Positions 54,867 to 63,327 of a stretch of 64,000 bases of DNA are shown piece after piece. A program made the translations under genes and the position numbers. The stretch comes from a virus. Under the pieces are notes generated by a model. It was not told the DNA's origin, ran no database searches, and saw only the letters and a program-made list of their open reading frames with translations. Where the stretch lies: IMG/VR virus record IMGVR_UViG_3300009788_000006, positions 18,022 through 82,021 of that record, one strand, 5' to 3'. Position 1 is the stretch's first letter. Every line of letters starts with the position of its first letter.

Positions 54867-55303
54867 CCGATCGCGAAAAAGCTCTCAAGTTCCGCGTCAA
54901 CGGCGCCACCTACGCGGCCATCGCCGCCGCCCTCGGTTGCTCCCAGGGCAAGGCGTACTCGCTGGTCAAAAGCGACCGCCAACCAGCAGAGCCGCTGCCG
55001 CCGACGCGCCAGGCTCGTATACATCTGGCGCATGAGACCTTGGCCAAGCTGCCGGCCTACCGTGCCCCGGGGCGAGGTCGGCGATCCCAGCGCGGGAAGA
55101 TCCTGGATGCCGCCCTGGAGCTGATATCGACCTGGCATTCCCGGGAAGAGCTACGCCCCGGGAAGGAACTACGGCCATGGGTGCCGTGCGAGCTCCTCGA
55201 CGTCGCCCGCCGCCGGGTGATAGAAATCCACGGCAAGGGCCACAGCTTCCCCCGTGTTCTGGGGTGGGCGGTGGCCGAGGTTCTGAAGGAGGATCTGAGA
55301 TGA
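54863..55303 (+). CDS. HTH protein, 146 residues
   Basis: The ATG at 54863 overlaps the preceding stop. 'MTDREKALKFRVNGATYAAIAAALGCSQGKAYSLVKSDRQ' is a resolvase/Hin-type helix-turn-helix (ATYAAIAAALGCSQGKAYSLV). The C-terminal half is helical. Could recognise the packaging site or regulate late genes. Confidence 0.6.
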   Translation: MTDREKALKFRVNGATYAAIAAALGCSQGKAYSLVKSDRQPAEPLPPTRQARIHLAHETLAKLPAYRAPGRGRRSQRGKILDAALELISTWHSREELRPGKELRPWVPCELLDVARRRVIEIHGKGHSFPRVLGWAVAEVLKEDLR

Positions 55304-55539
55304 GCATTGAACGTGAAATCGGACAGGACGAGCGCGCTTGCGCCAAAGTTGCAGGCCAGAGGTGCGGCAGCGGCAAATTCGTTGACCCGCGCCATAGGTG
55401 TGGCTTGCCCACCGAGACGGAAATGAGAAGTTACGGCCTGACGATCAGAACTGCATGGCGGTGCGACTGCGGGCGGCAGTTCGAATGGGGTTGCAGCTTA
55501 GCTGACAGGGCTGCCCATTGGATAGAGTGGTCCTCATGA
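55300..55539 (+). CDS. Cys-rich protein, 79 residues
   Basis: Behind AAGGAGGATCTGAG. 'RCGSGKFVDPRHRCGLP...AWRCDCGRQFEWGCSLADRAAHWIEW' gives six Cys and two His for zinc. Function unknown. Confidence 0.6.
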   Translation: MSIEREIGQDERACAKVAGQRCGSGKFVDPRHRCGLPTETEMRSYGLTIRTAWRCDCGRQFEWGCSLADRAAHWIEWSS

Positions 55540-56129
55540 GCACTCAAGGCGACACCCACAGCCCCGCGGCGCGGTACCTGGAGAGGTACGCAGACGTTTT
55601 AGAGCGCCGTCTTCGGCAGGCGAACGTTAGGCGAACGACAGCATGGTCTACGGAAGAGGAAGAATGGGACCAAGGTGCTGCCGAGTGCCGGGCGCTCGCC
55701 GCCCAGCTGGGATCTCAGGAGCCGGCGACCGGGGTCGATCCAGAGACCGGAATCAAGCTGACGCACCAAAGCAGGCGCGAGCGGTGGTTCGAAGACGGGA
55801 CCTGCATCAACGGCGAGGCCATGCTACACGAAGAGTGGCACAAAAACCCTCTGGCCCAGGTGGAGCGGCCTGCCGACGGCTGGGTCTACACGGACCCCGA
55901 CAGCTCGCCGCCGGACGGCTGGTACAGGTTCCGCTGGGCGACGGGTGAAGAGGTCCGCGTCAAAGAGGCCAGGACCGTCGATGGCGTCGCTGTAGTCTAC
56001 GGTATCGCCCAGCGGTGCTCGTGGAGCAGCTTTGTCGAGAACGAGGGCCGCCAGATGTGGCCGGTCCCGGTTGAGATGTACGAAGACGAGCCGATGGCCG
56101 AAGGCGGAACCGAGCACGGAGGCCGATGA
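55536..56129 (+). CDS. Hypothetical protein, 197 residues
   Basis: An N-terminal helix (ARYLERYADVLERRLRQANVRRTT) and a Trp-rich, strand-containing C-terminus (GWYRFRWATGEEVRVKEARTVDG). ATGA overlaps at both ends; ends at the terminase start. Function unknown. Confidence 0.6.
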   Translation: MSTQGDTHSPAARYLERYADVLERRLRQANVRRTTAWSTEEEEWDQGAAECRALAAQLGSQEPATGVDPETGIKLTHQSRRERWFEDGTCINGEAMLHEEWHKNPLAQVERPADGWVYTDPDSSPPDGWYRFRWATGEEVRVKEARTVDGVAVVYGIAQRCSWSSFVENEGRQMWPVPVEMYEDEPMAEGGTEHGGR

Positions 56130-57760
56130 CTGAGCTCAGCTTCACTGACTCCGTCCTATCGGACTGGCGAGGAGCGCAAGCGGGGCCGCAGGCAATGTCG
56201 CCTGTCTCCCTGGCGGATCACCTACGGGAGGTTGATCCAGGTCCGCATCTAGATTGGTGGCACGTCGGCGCCATGGTCGAGGTGTGTCAGGCGGTGCTTG
56301 ATGGCGAGCTTGATCGCCTCATGATCCACGCTCCGCCGCGGTATTTCAAGTCGAGGGTAGTAGTTCAGGGGCTTGGATCGTGCTGGGTTCGCAACCACCC
56401 GGACCAGTTCGTGGCGCTGCTATTCGCGTCTGACAAGCTGGCGAAATTCCACTCGATGCACACCCGCGAAGCGGTCGAGCGTGCCGGGGTCAAGCTCCGA
56501 ACAGATTCGCACGACAAAGGGCTGTGGATGGTCGACGGCAGCCACGGCGGTCTGTGGCTGACGACGATTCGCGGGAAGCCATTGGGTTTCGGCTGGCGCC
56601 TTGGAATCGTCGATGATCCTCTAGGCAGTTACGAAGAGGCCCAAGGCGTCACCGGCCAGGAGATCGCGGAGCGCGCGTTCGACTCATTCGTGGAGCGGCA
56701 GGAAAAAGGCCAGCCGAAGCCCGTGCTGGTAGTCATGCACCAACGGTTGGCAGCTCTGGACCTGGCGGGCCGGCTCTACCAGAGGGAGATTGATAGCCGT
56801 CGGGCAGAGGGGTGGACGGTGCTCGAAATGGCAGCGGAGCGACGTCCGCGCAGGGTGGCGATGCCGGGCAGCTGCACAGTGGTTCAAGATCCGCGCGAAA
56901 ACGGTGAGGCGCTGTGTCCCGATCTCGAAGGGGTCGACGAGATCCAAGCTCGGCAGGAGCGCGACCCGGTCCGCGCCGCATCGGTAGACGGCCAGGAGCC
57001 GCTAGAGATGATGGGCGGCGGCATCTTCCGGCAATCGTGGTTCCGCCTGGTCGGCATTGGTCGAGATGATTTGGGCCGAGGTCCGCGCTTCAACGACCAG
57101 CTTGCTGTATTGAATACTCTTGTATCAGAGGGGGTTATCGCGCCCATCCGCATGCTGTTGCGAGGACATGATTTCTCGGCCGGCGGCAAGGATACGACCA
57201 CGTCGGTAGGGCTTGCGGTTCTTGAGCCGGGCCAAGGGCTCGAATATCTCTGGTTCGACATGACCGAGGATTCCCCCGCAGCCGCTGCGGTCGAAGGTAA
57301 AGCGTTGAGCAACGCATTGCGCGACGATACGGACGTAGAGCAGGTGATCCCGAACGAAGTCGGCACCGGCGGCACCTTGTCCGCGTCGCTTGCCGGCCAG
57401 ATGCGAAAGCTTCGCTACACCGTCCACGTTCAGCCGCAGCGCCGCGGCAAGCGCGTCCGGGCAATGCCGCATGCCGGCGCAGCTGCGCCCCTGTGCCGTG
57501 GCTGCGGAGCCTTGGTGGTGTCGCCAGCGGAACGCCGCTCGATGTCTGGATCAGATCTTTGTGGCTGTGGTTCGCCGGACGTGACTCTTGGGAAGGTCGG
57601 CGTCTTGTCCGGCCCGCTGGCCGACCGGTTCGTCTCGGAGCACCACGAATTTACTGGCGAGGAAGGCGGCCGAGACAATCTGGTGGACGCTGCCGCGTTG
57701 GCCTACCTCGTTGCTATCTCAGTGCCCGCGGTCAAGCCCCGTGACTGGAGCAGCTTTTGA
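56126..57760 (+). CDS. terL: Terminase large subunit
   Basis: 544 residues. ATPase: Walker A 'HAPPRYFKS' (68-76), Walker B with catalytic acid 'RLGIVDDPLGSYEEAQ' (167-177), coupling motif later. Nuclease: first Asp in 'GHDFSAGGKDTTTSVGLAVL', last Asp in 'DNLVDAAALAYL'. Between them is an unusual zinc finger (APLCRGCGALVV...LCGCGSPD). It cuts and pumps DNA into the prohead with the small subunit and portal. Its stop carries the -35 of the next promoter. Confidence 0.93.
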   Translation: MTELSFTDSVLSDWRGAQAGPQAMSPVSLADHLREVDPGPHLDWWHVGAMVEVCQAVLDGELDRLMIHAPPRYFKSRVVVQGLGSCWVRNHPDQFVALLFASDKLAKFHSMHTREAVERAGVKLRTDSHDKGLWMVDGSHGGLWLTTIRGKPLGFGWRLGIVDDPLGSYEEAQGVTGQEIAERAFDSFVERQEKGQPKPVLVVMHQRLAALDLAGRLYQREIDSRRAEGWTVLEMAAERRPRRVAMPGSCTVVQDPRENGEALCPDLEGVDEIQARQERDPVRAASVDGQEPLEMMGGGIFRQSWFRLVGIGRDDLGRGPRFNDQLAVLNTLVSEGVIAPIRMLLRGHDFSAGGKDTTTSVGLAVLEPGQGLEYLWFDMTEDSPAAAAVEGKALSNALRDDTDVEQVIPNEVGTGGTLSASLAGQMRKLRYTVHVQPQRRGKRVRAMPHAGAAAPLCRGCGALVVSPAERRSMSGSDLCGCGSPDVTLGKVGVLSGPLADRFVSEHHEFTGEEGGRDNLVDAAALAYLVAISVPAVKPRDWSSF

Positions 57761-57785
57761 CGCGCCGCGGTGAACCTGTTACAAT
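57757..57785 (+). promoter_or_regulatory. Rightward promoter with leaderless start
   Basis: TTGACG (overlapping the terL stop), 17 bases, TACAAT; ATG at 57792, six bases after the -10. Confidence 0.8.
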
Positions 57786-57791
57786 CTCACC

Positions 57792-58196
57792 ATGAAAGAG
57801 ATTAAGCTTAAGGTCCGCTCCGGGATGCCCGGCGCCTCCAAGGCGGACAGCCAAGCGGACGTGGTCGAAAAGATCGCCCAGTTCGTGGAAGATTCCGACT
57901 ATGATCGCCGGTCTGCGGACAAAGGAGAGTGGAGTTGTCACTCGCTGGCAGAAGAGATCCGCGAGAGGTGGGCTGGCAATTCTCAGATCACGCCGGGCCA
58001 CCTACAGGGATATCTCGGCGTCAATGGCTGGGAGTGGCTCGGAGAAATCTGGAGGACCGGGGGGATATTCGGTCCACAGGTGGCGGTCACTTCACACCAA
58101 GAGGATGTAGAGCGGGAGATTTTCATACTCGCGAAAGCTGAAGGCAGGACGGTCGCCGATCTCAAAGCCGCTATCCGGACGGTGACCAGGACATAA
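57792..58196 (+). CDS. Hypothetical protein, 134 residues
   Basis: Leaderless start. 'VVEKIAQFVEDSDYDRRSADKGEWSCHSLAEEIRERWAG...HLQGYLGVNGWEWLGEIW' suggests a helical fold with an HTH-like middle; ends in a basic helix (LKAAIRTVTRT). Function unknown. Confidence 0.6.
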   Translation: MKEIKLKVRSGMPGASKADSQADVVEKIAQFVEDSDYDRRSADKGEWSCHSLAEEIRERWAGNSQITPGHLQGYLGVNGWEWLGEIWRTGGIFGPQVAVTSHQEDVEREIFILAKAEGRTVADLKAAIRTVTRT

Positions 58197-58219
58197 CGCC
58201 CGCCCATTGAGGAGGAAGA

Positions 58220-58588
58220 ATGAGCACCATCACAGAAGGCAAGAAAAAGAAGGGCGCGCAGAATAACCCGCCGCCGACACGGCGCCCGGCGCCGCCAGTT
58301 GGCCAGGATGGGTTGGGGCGCGACCTGGAGGAGTCCTTCATCCATTCAAACCCCAGGCCCTCCTCAAAGGCGCCGTTGGGATACCAGCCAACGTCAGCGC
58401 CTACGAACCCGGCTCCCCCTAGAGGTGGTTCGGGGGCGGTGCGCGATCCAGAAAAGTCCTCATCCACAAGCCGGGAAGCCGTCATAGATGAGGTGGCAAT
58501 CTGGCTGGGGACGTCCTATAGTCTCGATGCGGAGCGAGCGGTCCGTGGGCACTTCGGACGTCCACAGCGTGGGTGCTTGGTCAGATGA
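58220..58588 (+). CDS. Pro-rich linker protein, 122 residues
   Basis: Behind GAGGAGGAAGA. Lys/Pro/Ser-rich and mostly disordered, with a short helical C-terminus (EAVIDEVAIWLGTSYSLDAERAVRGHFG). Function unknown. Confidence 0.55.
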   Translation: MSTITEGKKKKGAQNNPPPTRRPAPPVGQDGLGRDLEESFIHSNPRPSSKAPLGYQPTSAPTNPAPPRGGSGAVRDPEKSSSTSREAVIDEVAIWLGTSYSLDAERAVRGHFGRPQRGCLVR

Positions 58589-58824
58589 AGAGCGCAACCG
58601 GCAAGACCGGATACCGCCTCGTCCTCCAGCTGATCGAGGAGAAGGGGTCTTCGCGGACCGAGATTCTCCACCGCGAACTGGCCGTTTTCCCGCAACGAAA
58701 AGATGGCAAAGACGCAGAGCAATACCGCTGGGTGGCGACCGACTGTTTCTGGGAGGTTGCGAGCCCGATTGAGCGCTGTGAGAGCGCTCAGAACTACCCC
58801 GGAGCCTACGTTCCGCCATGTTGA
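58585..58824 (+). CDS. Hypothetical protein, 79 residues
   Basis: ATGA overlap. 'GYRLVLQLIEEKGSSRTEILHRELAVFPQRKDGKDAEQYRW' is a strand-helix-strand. Function unknown. Confidence 0.6.
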   Translation: MKSATGKTGYRLVLQLIEEKGSSRTEILHRELAVFPQRKDGKDAEQYRWVATDCFWEVASPIERCESAQNYPGAYVPPC

Positions 58825-59024
58825 CTGCCGCTCTGATCCTGCTGCTCGTCGGCGGTCTCGCCCTGGTCGCATGGGCGCTGGTGGCCGTGACCGGCTGGTG
58901 GATGTGGCCGCTCTGCGGCGGCGCGGTGAGCATCGCGCTTGCCCTGATCGTCATCGGGCGGGACAGGCTTCGGACGATCTGGGCGCAAGGGCTGCGCGCC
59001 GTGATCCGAGGAGAGAAGCGATGA
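58818..59024 (+). CDS. Two-span membrane protein, 68 residues
   Basis: Hydrophobic helices at about 3-24 and 27-46, then a basic tail (RDRLRTIWAQGLRAVIRGEKR). Overlaps the previous gene by 7 bases. Holin-like size, but no diagnostic feature. Confidence 0.65.
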   Translation: MLTAALILLLVGGLALVAWALVAVTGWWMWPLCGGAVSIALALIVIGRDRLRTIWAQGLRAVIRGEKR

Positions 59025-59209
59025 AAGTTTCATATGAAACGTCGATAGGGGCTGTGACTGAATTCACGGTAGCGGGCCGTCGAGAAACTGGCGAGATTCT
59101 CAAATCCAACTCGCTGACGGTGTGGGTTCGGTGGCAAGGCAAGGCGATCAAGCGACACCGGAGGAAGCATGGTGTCGCCACCGCTCTGCCGCTGTCGCGG
59201 AAGGTGTAG
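59021..59209 (+). CDS. Beta-rich basic protein, 62 residues
   Basis: KVSYETSIGAVTEFTVAGRRETGEILKSNSLTVWVRWQGK is a set of strands ending in a basic tail (IKRHRRKHG). ATGA overlap. Small SH3-like fold possible. Confidence 0.6.
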   Translation: MKVSYETSIGAVTEFTVAGRRETGEILKSNSLTVWVRWQGKAIKRHRRKHGVATALPLSRKV

Positions 59210-59221
59210 TACACTGGGCTC

Positions 59222-60583
59222 ATGCCATTCTGGAAAAACCTCGACGCCGCCACCGCAGAATACAAAGCTGGCTCTGCGTATGTTCCCCGTACTACATTCT
59301 TAGGTGTTGGGGAGAAAACCGTCCTCAAGGGAGATCTAGGCGACGGCAAGAAGGCGATCAAGGAAGGTTATCTAGGATCGACCTGGGTCTATCGGTGCGT
59401 CCGCCGGAAGCAGGACATGGTGGCGAAGCTCCGCTGGATGGTCCGGACCTACGCCGCCGACGGCACGTTCACCGACGATTTCGAGCACGCTGCCGGCATG
59501 AAGATCAACCACATGGGGCTCGCTCTCCCTTCGTGGCACAACATGCACCGGGCAACCGGTTTCCTGTCCGTCACCGGGAACTCGATCTTCGGGCTCTTCG
59601 GTCCCGGGATCAGCAGCGATGGAGCATCCTTTGACCCGGTGGAATTCAGGGAATCCCCGCGCTCCGAGATGCGTACAGAGTCGCCTGTCGGGGTCGACCC
59701 CATCGAAGATGATAGCGGCGGGGTCCTAGAGTACAAGCTCAACCCACCTCGCGGGCCGGCCGGGAGGATTAAATCGTGGTCTCCCGAGACGATTTTGCAT
59801 GTGATGCTCCCGAGCTTGTCCGACACGGGCCTCTGGGGGCAGTCTGAGCTGGAGGCCTTGGCGCTGGCGGTCGACACCGACGCCGCCGGCCATCAGTGGA
59901 ACCTCGACAGCTACGGCGCTGGCGGCATGCCTGCCTGGATGATGGTCGACTACTCGCTGGCAGAGGGCAGCGTCAAGAAAGCCCGCGCCGACCTCGAAGA
60001 CCGATTCAGGAGTCGTGGCCGGTCGCGCATCCCTTGGCTGGTCGGTGGCCAGCGCGACCAGAGCGGGAAGCCGGACATCGAGCTCCACAAGCTTGGCGCC
60101 GATGCGCAGGAAATGGACTGGCTCAACGGCCTGGGCTTGGCTCGCGATGAGATCGTCGGTGGGTTGGGCTTCCACCCCGCATCGTTCTCGAAGGAACACA
60201 CGACGCGCGACAACGCCCGCCAGGCCAACCGGCAAGCCTGGGAGCAAGGCGCATTCCCGTTGATCGAGGCGTTCTCGGCCTGGTTCTCGATGAAGCTCCT
60301 CACGCCCGAGGAGCGGCTTTCGGGCATGGTCATCGTCCCGGATATCCGGGGCGTCCGCGAGCTCCAGGAGGATGCCGCGATCGTCGCCACGGCGTTCTCG
60401 AATCTCGTCGGCCCGAACAAGCTCAGCCCGGCCGACGGTGCGAAGGTCACTGGCTTGACGCTCGACACGGACGAACACCCGGAGTATGAAGAGCCGCTCC
60501 GGACGCTGAATGCGAAGCCGCTTGCTGATCCGGGCGGCGGCCCGCCCCCGATCCCAGACGAGGAGGGTACGGCAGGTGGCTGA
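59222..60583 (+). CDS. Portal protein (HK97/lambda-type)
   Basis: 453 residues. TACACT ends 6 bases before the ATG: leaderless. 'STWVYRCVRRKQDMVAKL', 'TGNSIFGLFG', 'LHVMLPSLSDTGLWGQSELEALALAVDTDAAGHQWNLDSYGAGGMPAWMM' and 'HKLGADAQEMDWLNGLGLARDEIVGGLGFHPASF' are the ordered blocks of phage portals (dodecameric DNA gate at the head vertex). Follows terL with five small genes between. Confidence 0.85.
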   Translation: MPFWKNLDAATAEYKAGSAYVPRTTFLGVGEKTVLKGDLGDGKKAIKEGYLGSTWVYRCVRRKQDMVAKLRWMVRTYAADGTFTDDFEHAAGMKINHMGLALPSWHNMHRATGFLSVTGNSIFGLFGPGISSDGASFDPVEFRESPRSEMRTESPVGVDPIEDDSGGVLEYKLNPPRGPAGRIKSWSPETILHVMLPSLSDTGLWGQSELEALALAVDTDAAGHQWNLDSYGAGGMPAWMMVDYSLAEGSVKKARADLEDRFRSRGRSRIPWLVGGQRDQSGKPDIELHKLGADAQEMDWLNGLGLARDEIVGGLGFHPASFSKEHTTRDNARQANRQAWEQGAFPLIEAFSAWFSMKLLTPEERLSGMVIVPDIRGVRELQEDAAIVATAFSNLVGPNKLSPADGAKVTGLTLDTDEHPEYEEPLRTLNAKPLADPGGGPPPIPDEEGTAGG

Positions 60584-60695
60584 AACCGACTGCACGGCGC
60601 GGGTCTTCGTCGCGCGGTGTCTTCGGACGATATCAACGCCAGAGTCCACCATTCCGACGTCCGTGAAATTCTTCACCGCAGGGGAAAAGCCATGA
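60576..60695 (+). CDS. 39-residue protein
   Basis: GTG start behind GAGGAGG, overlapping the portal stop by 8 bases: MAETDCTARVFVARCLRT... Its stop overlaps the next ATG. Function unknown. Confidence 0.5.
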   Translation: MAETDCTARVFVARCLRTISTPESTIPTSVKFFTAGEKP

Positions 60696-60910
60696 CAACA
60701 AGCAATGCCGAAGCCGCGTCGATGACGGTCGGCCTGTTGATTCTGGCGAAGTCCAGGCCGCGGATTCTGAGCCGCCAGCTCTTCCGCCTTCTGGCGGTCG
60801 CCGTAGAGAAGGAGATGCCCGGCAGCGTCAAGCTCGACCCGAAGAGGATCGAGTGGCCCGAGGGCGCCGCCACCTACTGCGCGCAGCCTCTCCCAGAATG
60901 GACGATGTAG
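60692..60910 (+). CDS. Hypothetical protein, 72 residues
   Basis: Behind GGGGAAAAGCC. 'ASMTVGLLILAKSRPRILSRQLFRLLAVAVEKEMPGSVKL' is a hydrophobic-to-basic helix pair. Function unknown. Confidence 0.55.
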   Translation: MTTSNAEAASMTVGLLILAKSRPRILSRQLFRLLAVAVEKEMPGSVKLDPKRIEWPEGAATYCAQPLPEWTM

Positions 60911-60923
60911 AGAAGGAGATGAG

Positions 60924-61241
60924 GTGAAGGTCAAGCCATGGCAGCCCGTCTTCCTTGACGAAGCAGACCGGAAGCCGGCTGGATGGATGACGGGTTATGT
61001 TGATTCGCGGGCCAGTTCCTTCTATTGGCACAAACAAGAGTCGGCCGATATTGGAATTCTTCGGCGGGGTCAAGATCCGGCTCCGTTGCCGGCCGCAAAG
61101 TCTATGCTCAGAACCACGAGATACCACAGCACCGGCGAGGCGGTTCGCCCGGTGGATTGCTGGATAGCCGCCAAGGGCGTGCCGGACGACGCCAGATTCT
61201 ACAGGCCCAGCGGGTCGAGGAGGATCTATGGGCGGTGTTAA
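60924..61241 (+). CDS. Hypothetical protein, 105 residues
   Basis: GTG start behind AAGGAGATGAG. Mixed alpha/beta (DSRASSFYWHKQESADIGIL...RPVDCWIAAKGVPDDARFY). Function unknown. Confidence 0.6.
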   Translation: MKVKPWQPVFLDEADRKPAGWMTGYVDSRASSFYWHKQESADIGILRRGQDPAPLPAAKSMLRTTRYHSTGEAVRPVDCWIAAKGVPDDARFYRPSGSRRIYGRC

Positions 61242-61482
61242 GATCGCCAGGTGCAAGAGGTGTAGGTCTTCGCGATGCCCTGGGCGTTTTGGTGACGTAC
61301 TGGCTACGTGCTGGACGGCTCGTGGCTTCATCCGTATCGCCGGCATGTTCCAGGCGGACAGCGAATACTGCCCGATCACTACGATCCATGACCCACCTCT
61401 GCGGGATACGTGCGGCAGCGAGGCCCAGGCTATCTACGACAAACTCTACGAGGACCACCCGGTCTTTCAACAGCGCCGGTAA
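61228..61482 (+). CDS. Cys-containing protein, 84 residues
   Basis: 'ARCKRCRSSRCPGRFGDVLATCW' near the N-terminus suggests a zinc site; the C-terminus is a charged helix (IYDKLYEDHP). Overlaps the previous gene by 14 bases. Confidence 0.6.
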   Translation: MGGVKIARCKRCRSSRCPGRFGDVLATCWTARGFIRIAGMFQADSEYCPITTIHDPPLRDTCGSEAQAIYDKLYEDHPVFQQRR

Positions 61483-61496
61483 AAAGGGGGCTCGCG

Positions 61497-62492
61497 GTGG
61501 CCGCTGTAGACTACGCCGAGGACGCCGCCCACTTTGAGCTGCTGCTGGGCTTGATCGCCCAGCTCGTCGAGGACGAAATGGCGATCATCGCCCGCGAGAT
61601 CAGCAAGCGTCAGCGGGCCGCGACTCTTGCTGACCTCGCCGCGGTCTTCGAGACCGGCCGCAAGAGCTTCGACCCCGCGCTGATCTGGGAGAGGCTCCGC
61701 GAGTTGCTGTCACCAGCTCAAGCGGGCGCCGCTGTCGGGCTCGTGATCGGGAACGCCGTTGAACGCACGGTCGAAGTCACCGGTCCGCCGATGACCGCGT
61801 TTACCGTTGGACGCACCGGCGTTGACCTGGACTTCGAGGATATCGCTGAGTCGGCCCGGCTGTGGGCGGTGGCACAGTCTCGGAATCTGATCGCCGAGAT
61901 GTCCGCCGCGCAACCCGGCTTGCTCAGGGCCATGCTCGATCTCATCGCGGCCGAGGATCTCGATCCGGTTGACGCCGCGCGGCTGATCCGCGGGGCGCTG
62001 GGTCTGAGCGCCTCTCAGGCACAGGCACTCTTCAACGCCAATCAGGACTGGATGGCGATGCAGGCCGCCGGCAAGATCACCACCACCAAGCGGCGGCAAC
62101 TTCTCGCGACCTACAGGGAGCGGCTCATCGCCCACCGGTCCGAACGGCTGGCCAAGGATTGGGTGGCGCGCGCGGCCAACGAAGGGCAGCGGCGGATCTG
62201 GACCGGTATGGCCACGGCTGCTCCCGAGCTCGCCAGCGCATGGGAGCGGCGTAGCGTCGGCATCCTGAGCGGCAACATCTGCCCGTACTGCTACGAGCGC
62301 CACGGCTGGCGGGCACCGATCGGCGGAGCGTATGAGGACGGGTCGAACGGCCCGCCCTGGCCGCATGCCGCTGGCGGTGGTACTTACGGCTGCCGCTGTA
62401 CCGAGGAGCTCGTCGAGGTCGGGTCTTCCGAGGACGGCAAACCGCCGTTTATCACGCCTAGCGGTGGCGGGTCCTTGCGGCCGATGGTTTAG
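61497..62492 (+). CDS. Head morphogenesis protein (SPP1 gp7/MuF-like)
   Basis: 331 residues from a GTG behind AAGGGGG. Helical body, then a C-terminal zinc-like cluster 'NICPYCYERHGWRAPIGGAYED...PPWPHAAGGGTYGCRCTEELVE' that is the hallmark of minor head/MuF proteins (C..C...G........P..H..C.C). Adjacent to the portal as usual; helps prohead assembly. Confidence 0.8.
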   Translation: MAAVDYAEDAAHFELLLGLIAQLVEDEMAIIAREISKRQRAATLADLAAVFETGRKSFDPALIWERLRELLSPAQAGAAVGLVIGNAVERTVEVTGPPMTAFTVGRTGVDLDFEDIAESARLWAVAQSRNLIAEMSAAQPGLLRAMLDLIAAEDLDPVDAARLIRGALGLSASQAQALFNANQDWMAMQAAGKITTTKRRQLLATYRERLIAHRSERLAKDWVARAANEGQRRIWTGMATAAPELASAWERRSVGILSGNICPYCYERHGWRAPIGGAYEDGSNGPPWPHAAGGGTYGCRCTEELVEVGSSEDGKPPFITPSGGGSLRPMV

Positions 62493-62519
62493 ACTCAGGT
62501 CACCAGAAGGAGAAAAGGT

Positions 62520-62795
62520 ATGAAGCAGATCAGGCTTTTCGACGTCCCAATCAGCTGCCCGGCGGCAGCGTTTCTGAGCGGTTGGATTGGCGGCTTGCTT
62601 TTCGTTGCAGGGCTTACAGTCTCAGGCTGGCTCCTTATTCCAGGCTCGGCCTTGGCGGGCATCGGATGCTGGATGACGCTTTTCGCCGAAACCCAGATCG
62701 AAGACGGCTGGAAGGCAATCCACGGCGATGCCTGCCCTCTCGTCGGTTTCGGTTCTGAGCCTTGGCGAACGGGCCGCTCGGTCCCGGGCGGGTAG
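62520..62795 (+). CDS. Two-span membrane protein, 91 residues
   Basis: Behind AGAAGGAGAAAAGGT. Hydrophobic helices about 12-35 and 38-55, with a short cytoplasmic tail. Function unknown. Confidence 0.65.
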   Translation: MKQIRLFDVPISCPAAAFLSGWIGGLLFVAGLTVSGWLLIPGSALAGIGCWMTLFAETQIEDGWKAIHGDACPLVGFGSEPWRTGRSVPGG

Positions 62796-62862
62796 GGGCA
62801 GGTTTTCGCTTGCGTCCCGTGCTGGCGGTGCGCTACGGTCGAAGATCAAAGGAGGTCCAAGC

Positions 62863-63324
62863 ATGAACGACGAGTTGCTGTCTACGCGCCAGAAAGTCTT
62901 GTACGCGCTCACCTGCGGGACGGGTATTGCGTGGGGCATAGGTATCGTGGTGGTCTTGGCTGTCTTGATCTACGCCCTCGATGCCAAGGCCGTCATCCCC
63001 AGCACCCCGTCGATCGACGCCTTCACTGAGTCCGCGATCGACAACACGGACTCGCTGTGGTACCACCTCCGGGGCGAGTATGCGTGCTTCATCTGGGGCA
63101 CCTGGGACACTGCTACCGCTGGCATTGAGACCCTCGTTTCCGGCACGACCACCACACCGACCAAGCTGCTGGACGTTGCTCCGGCCGGCCTGGTCGGGCT
63201 CACCGCGGACATGACGGCGTTCGTAGCGCTCCGGGCAGGGATCGGATACTACCGCCTGAAAGTCGTCAACGGCAACGGCTCGGAATCTCTGAGCTTGCAG
63301 TGCCGGCTGATTCCTGTGGGGTGA
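62863..63324 (+). CDS. Membrane-anchored protein, 153 residues
   Basis: Behind AAAGGAGGTCCAAGC. One span near the N-terminus (LTCGTGIAWGIGIVVVLAVLIYAL), then a strand-rich extracytoplasmic part (TPSIDAFTESAIDNTDSLWYHLRG...) likely to face the periplasm or virion. A TTGCGT-18-TACGGT promoter lies upstream. Confidence 0.6.
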   Translation: MNDELLSTRQKVLYALTCGTGIAWGIGIVVVLAVLIYALDAKAVIPSTPSIDAFTESAIDNTDSLWYHLRGEYACFIWGTWDTATAGIETLVSGTTTTPTKLLDVAPAGLVGLTADMTAFVALRAGIGYYRLKVVNGNGSESLSLQCRLIPVG

Positions 63325-63327
63325 GAA

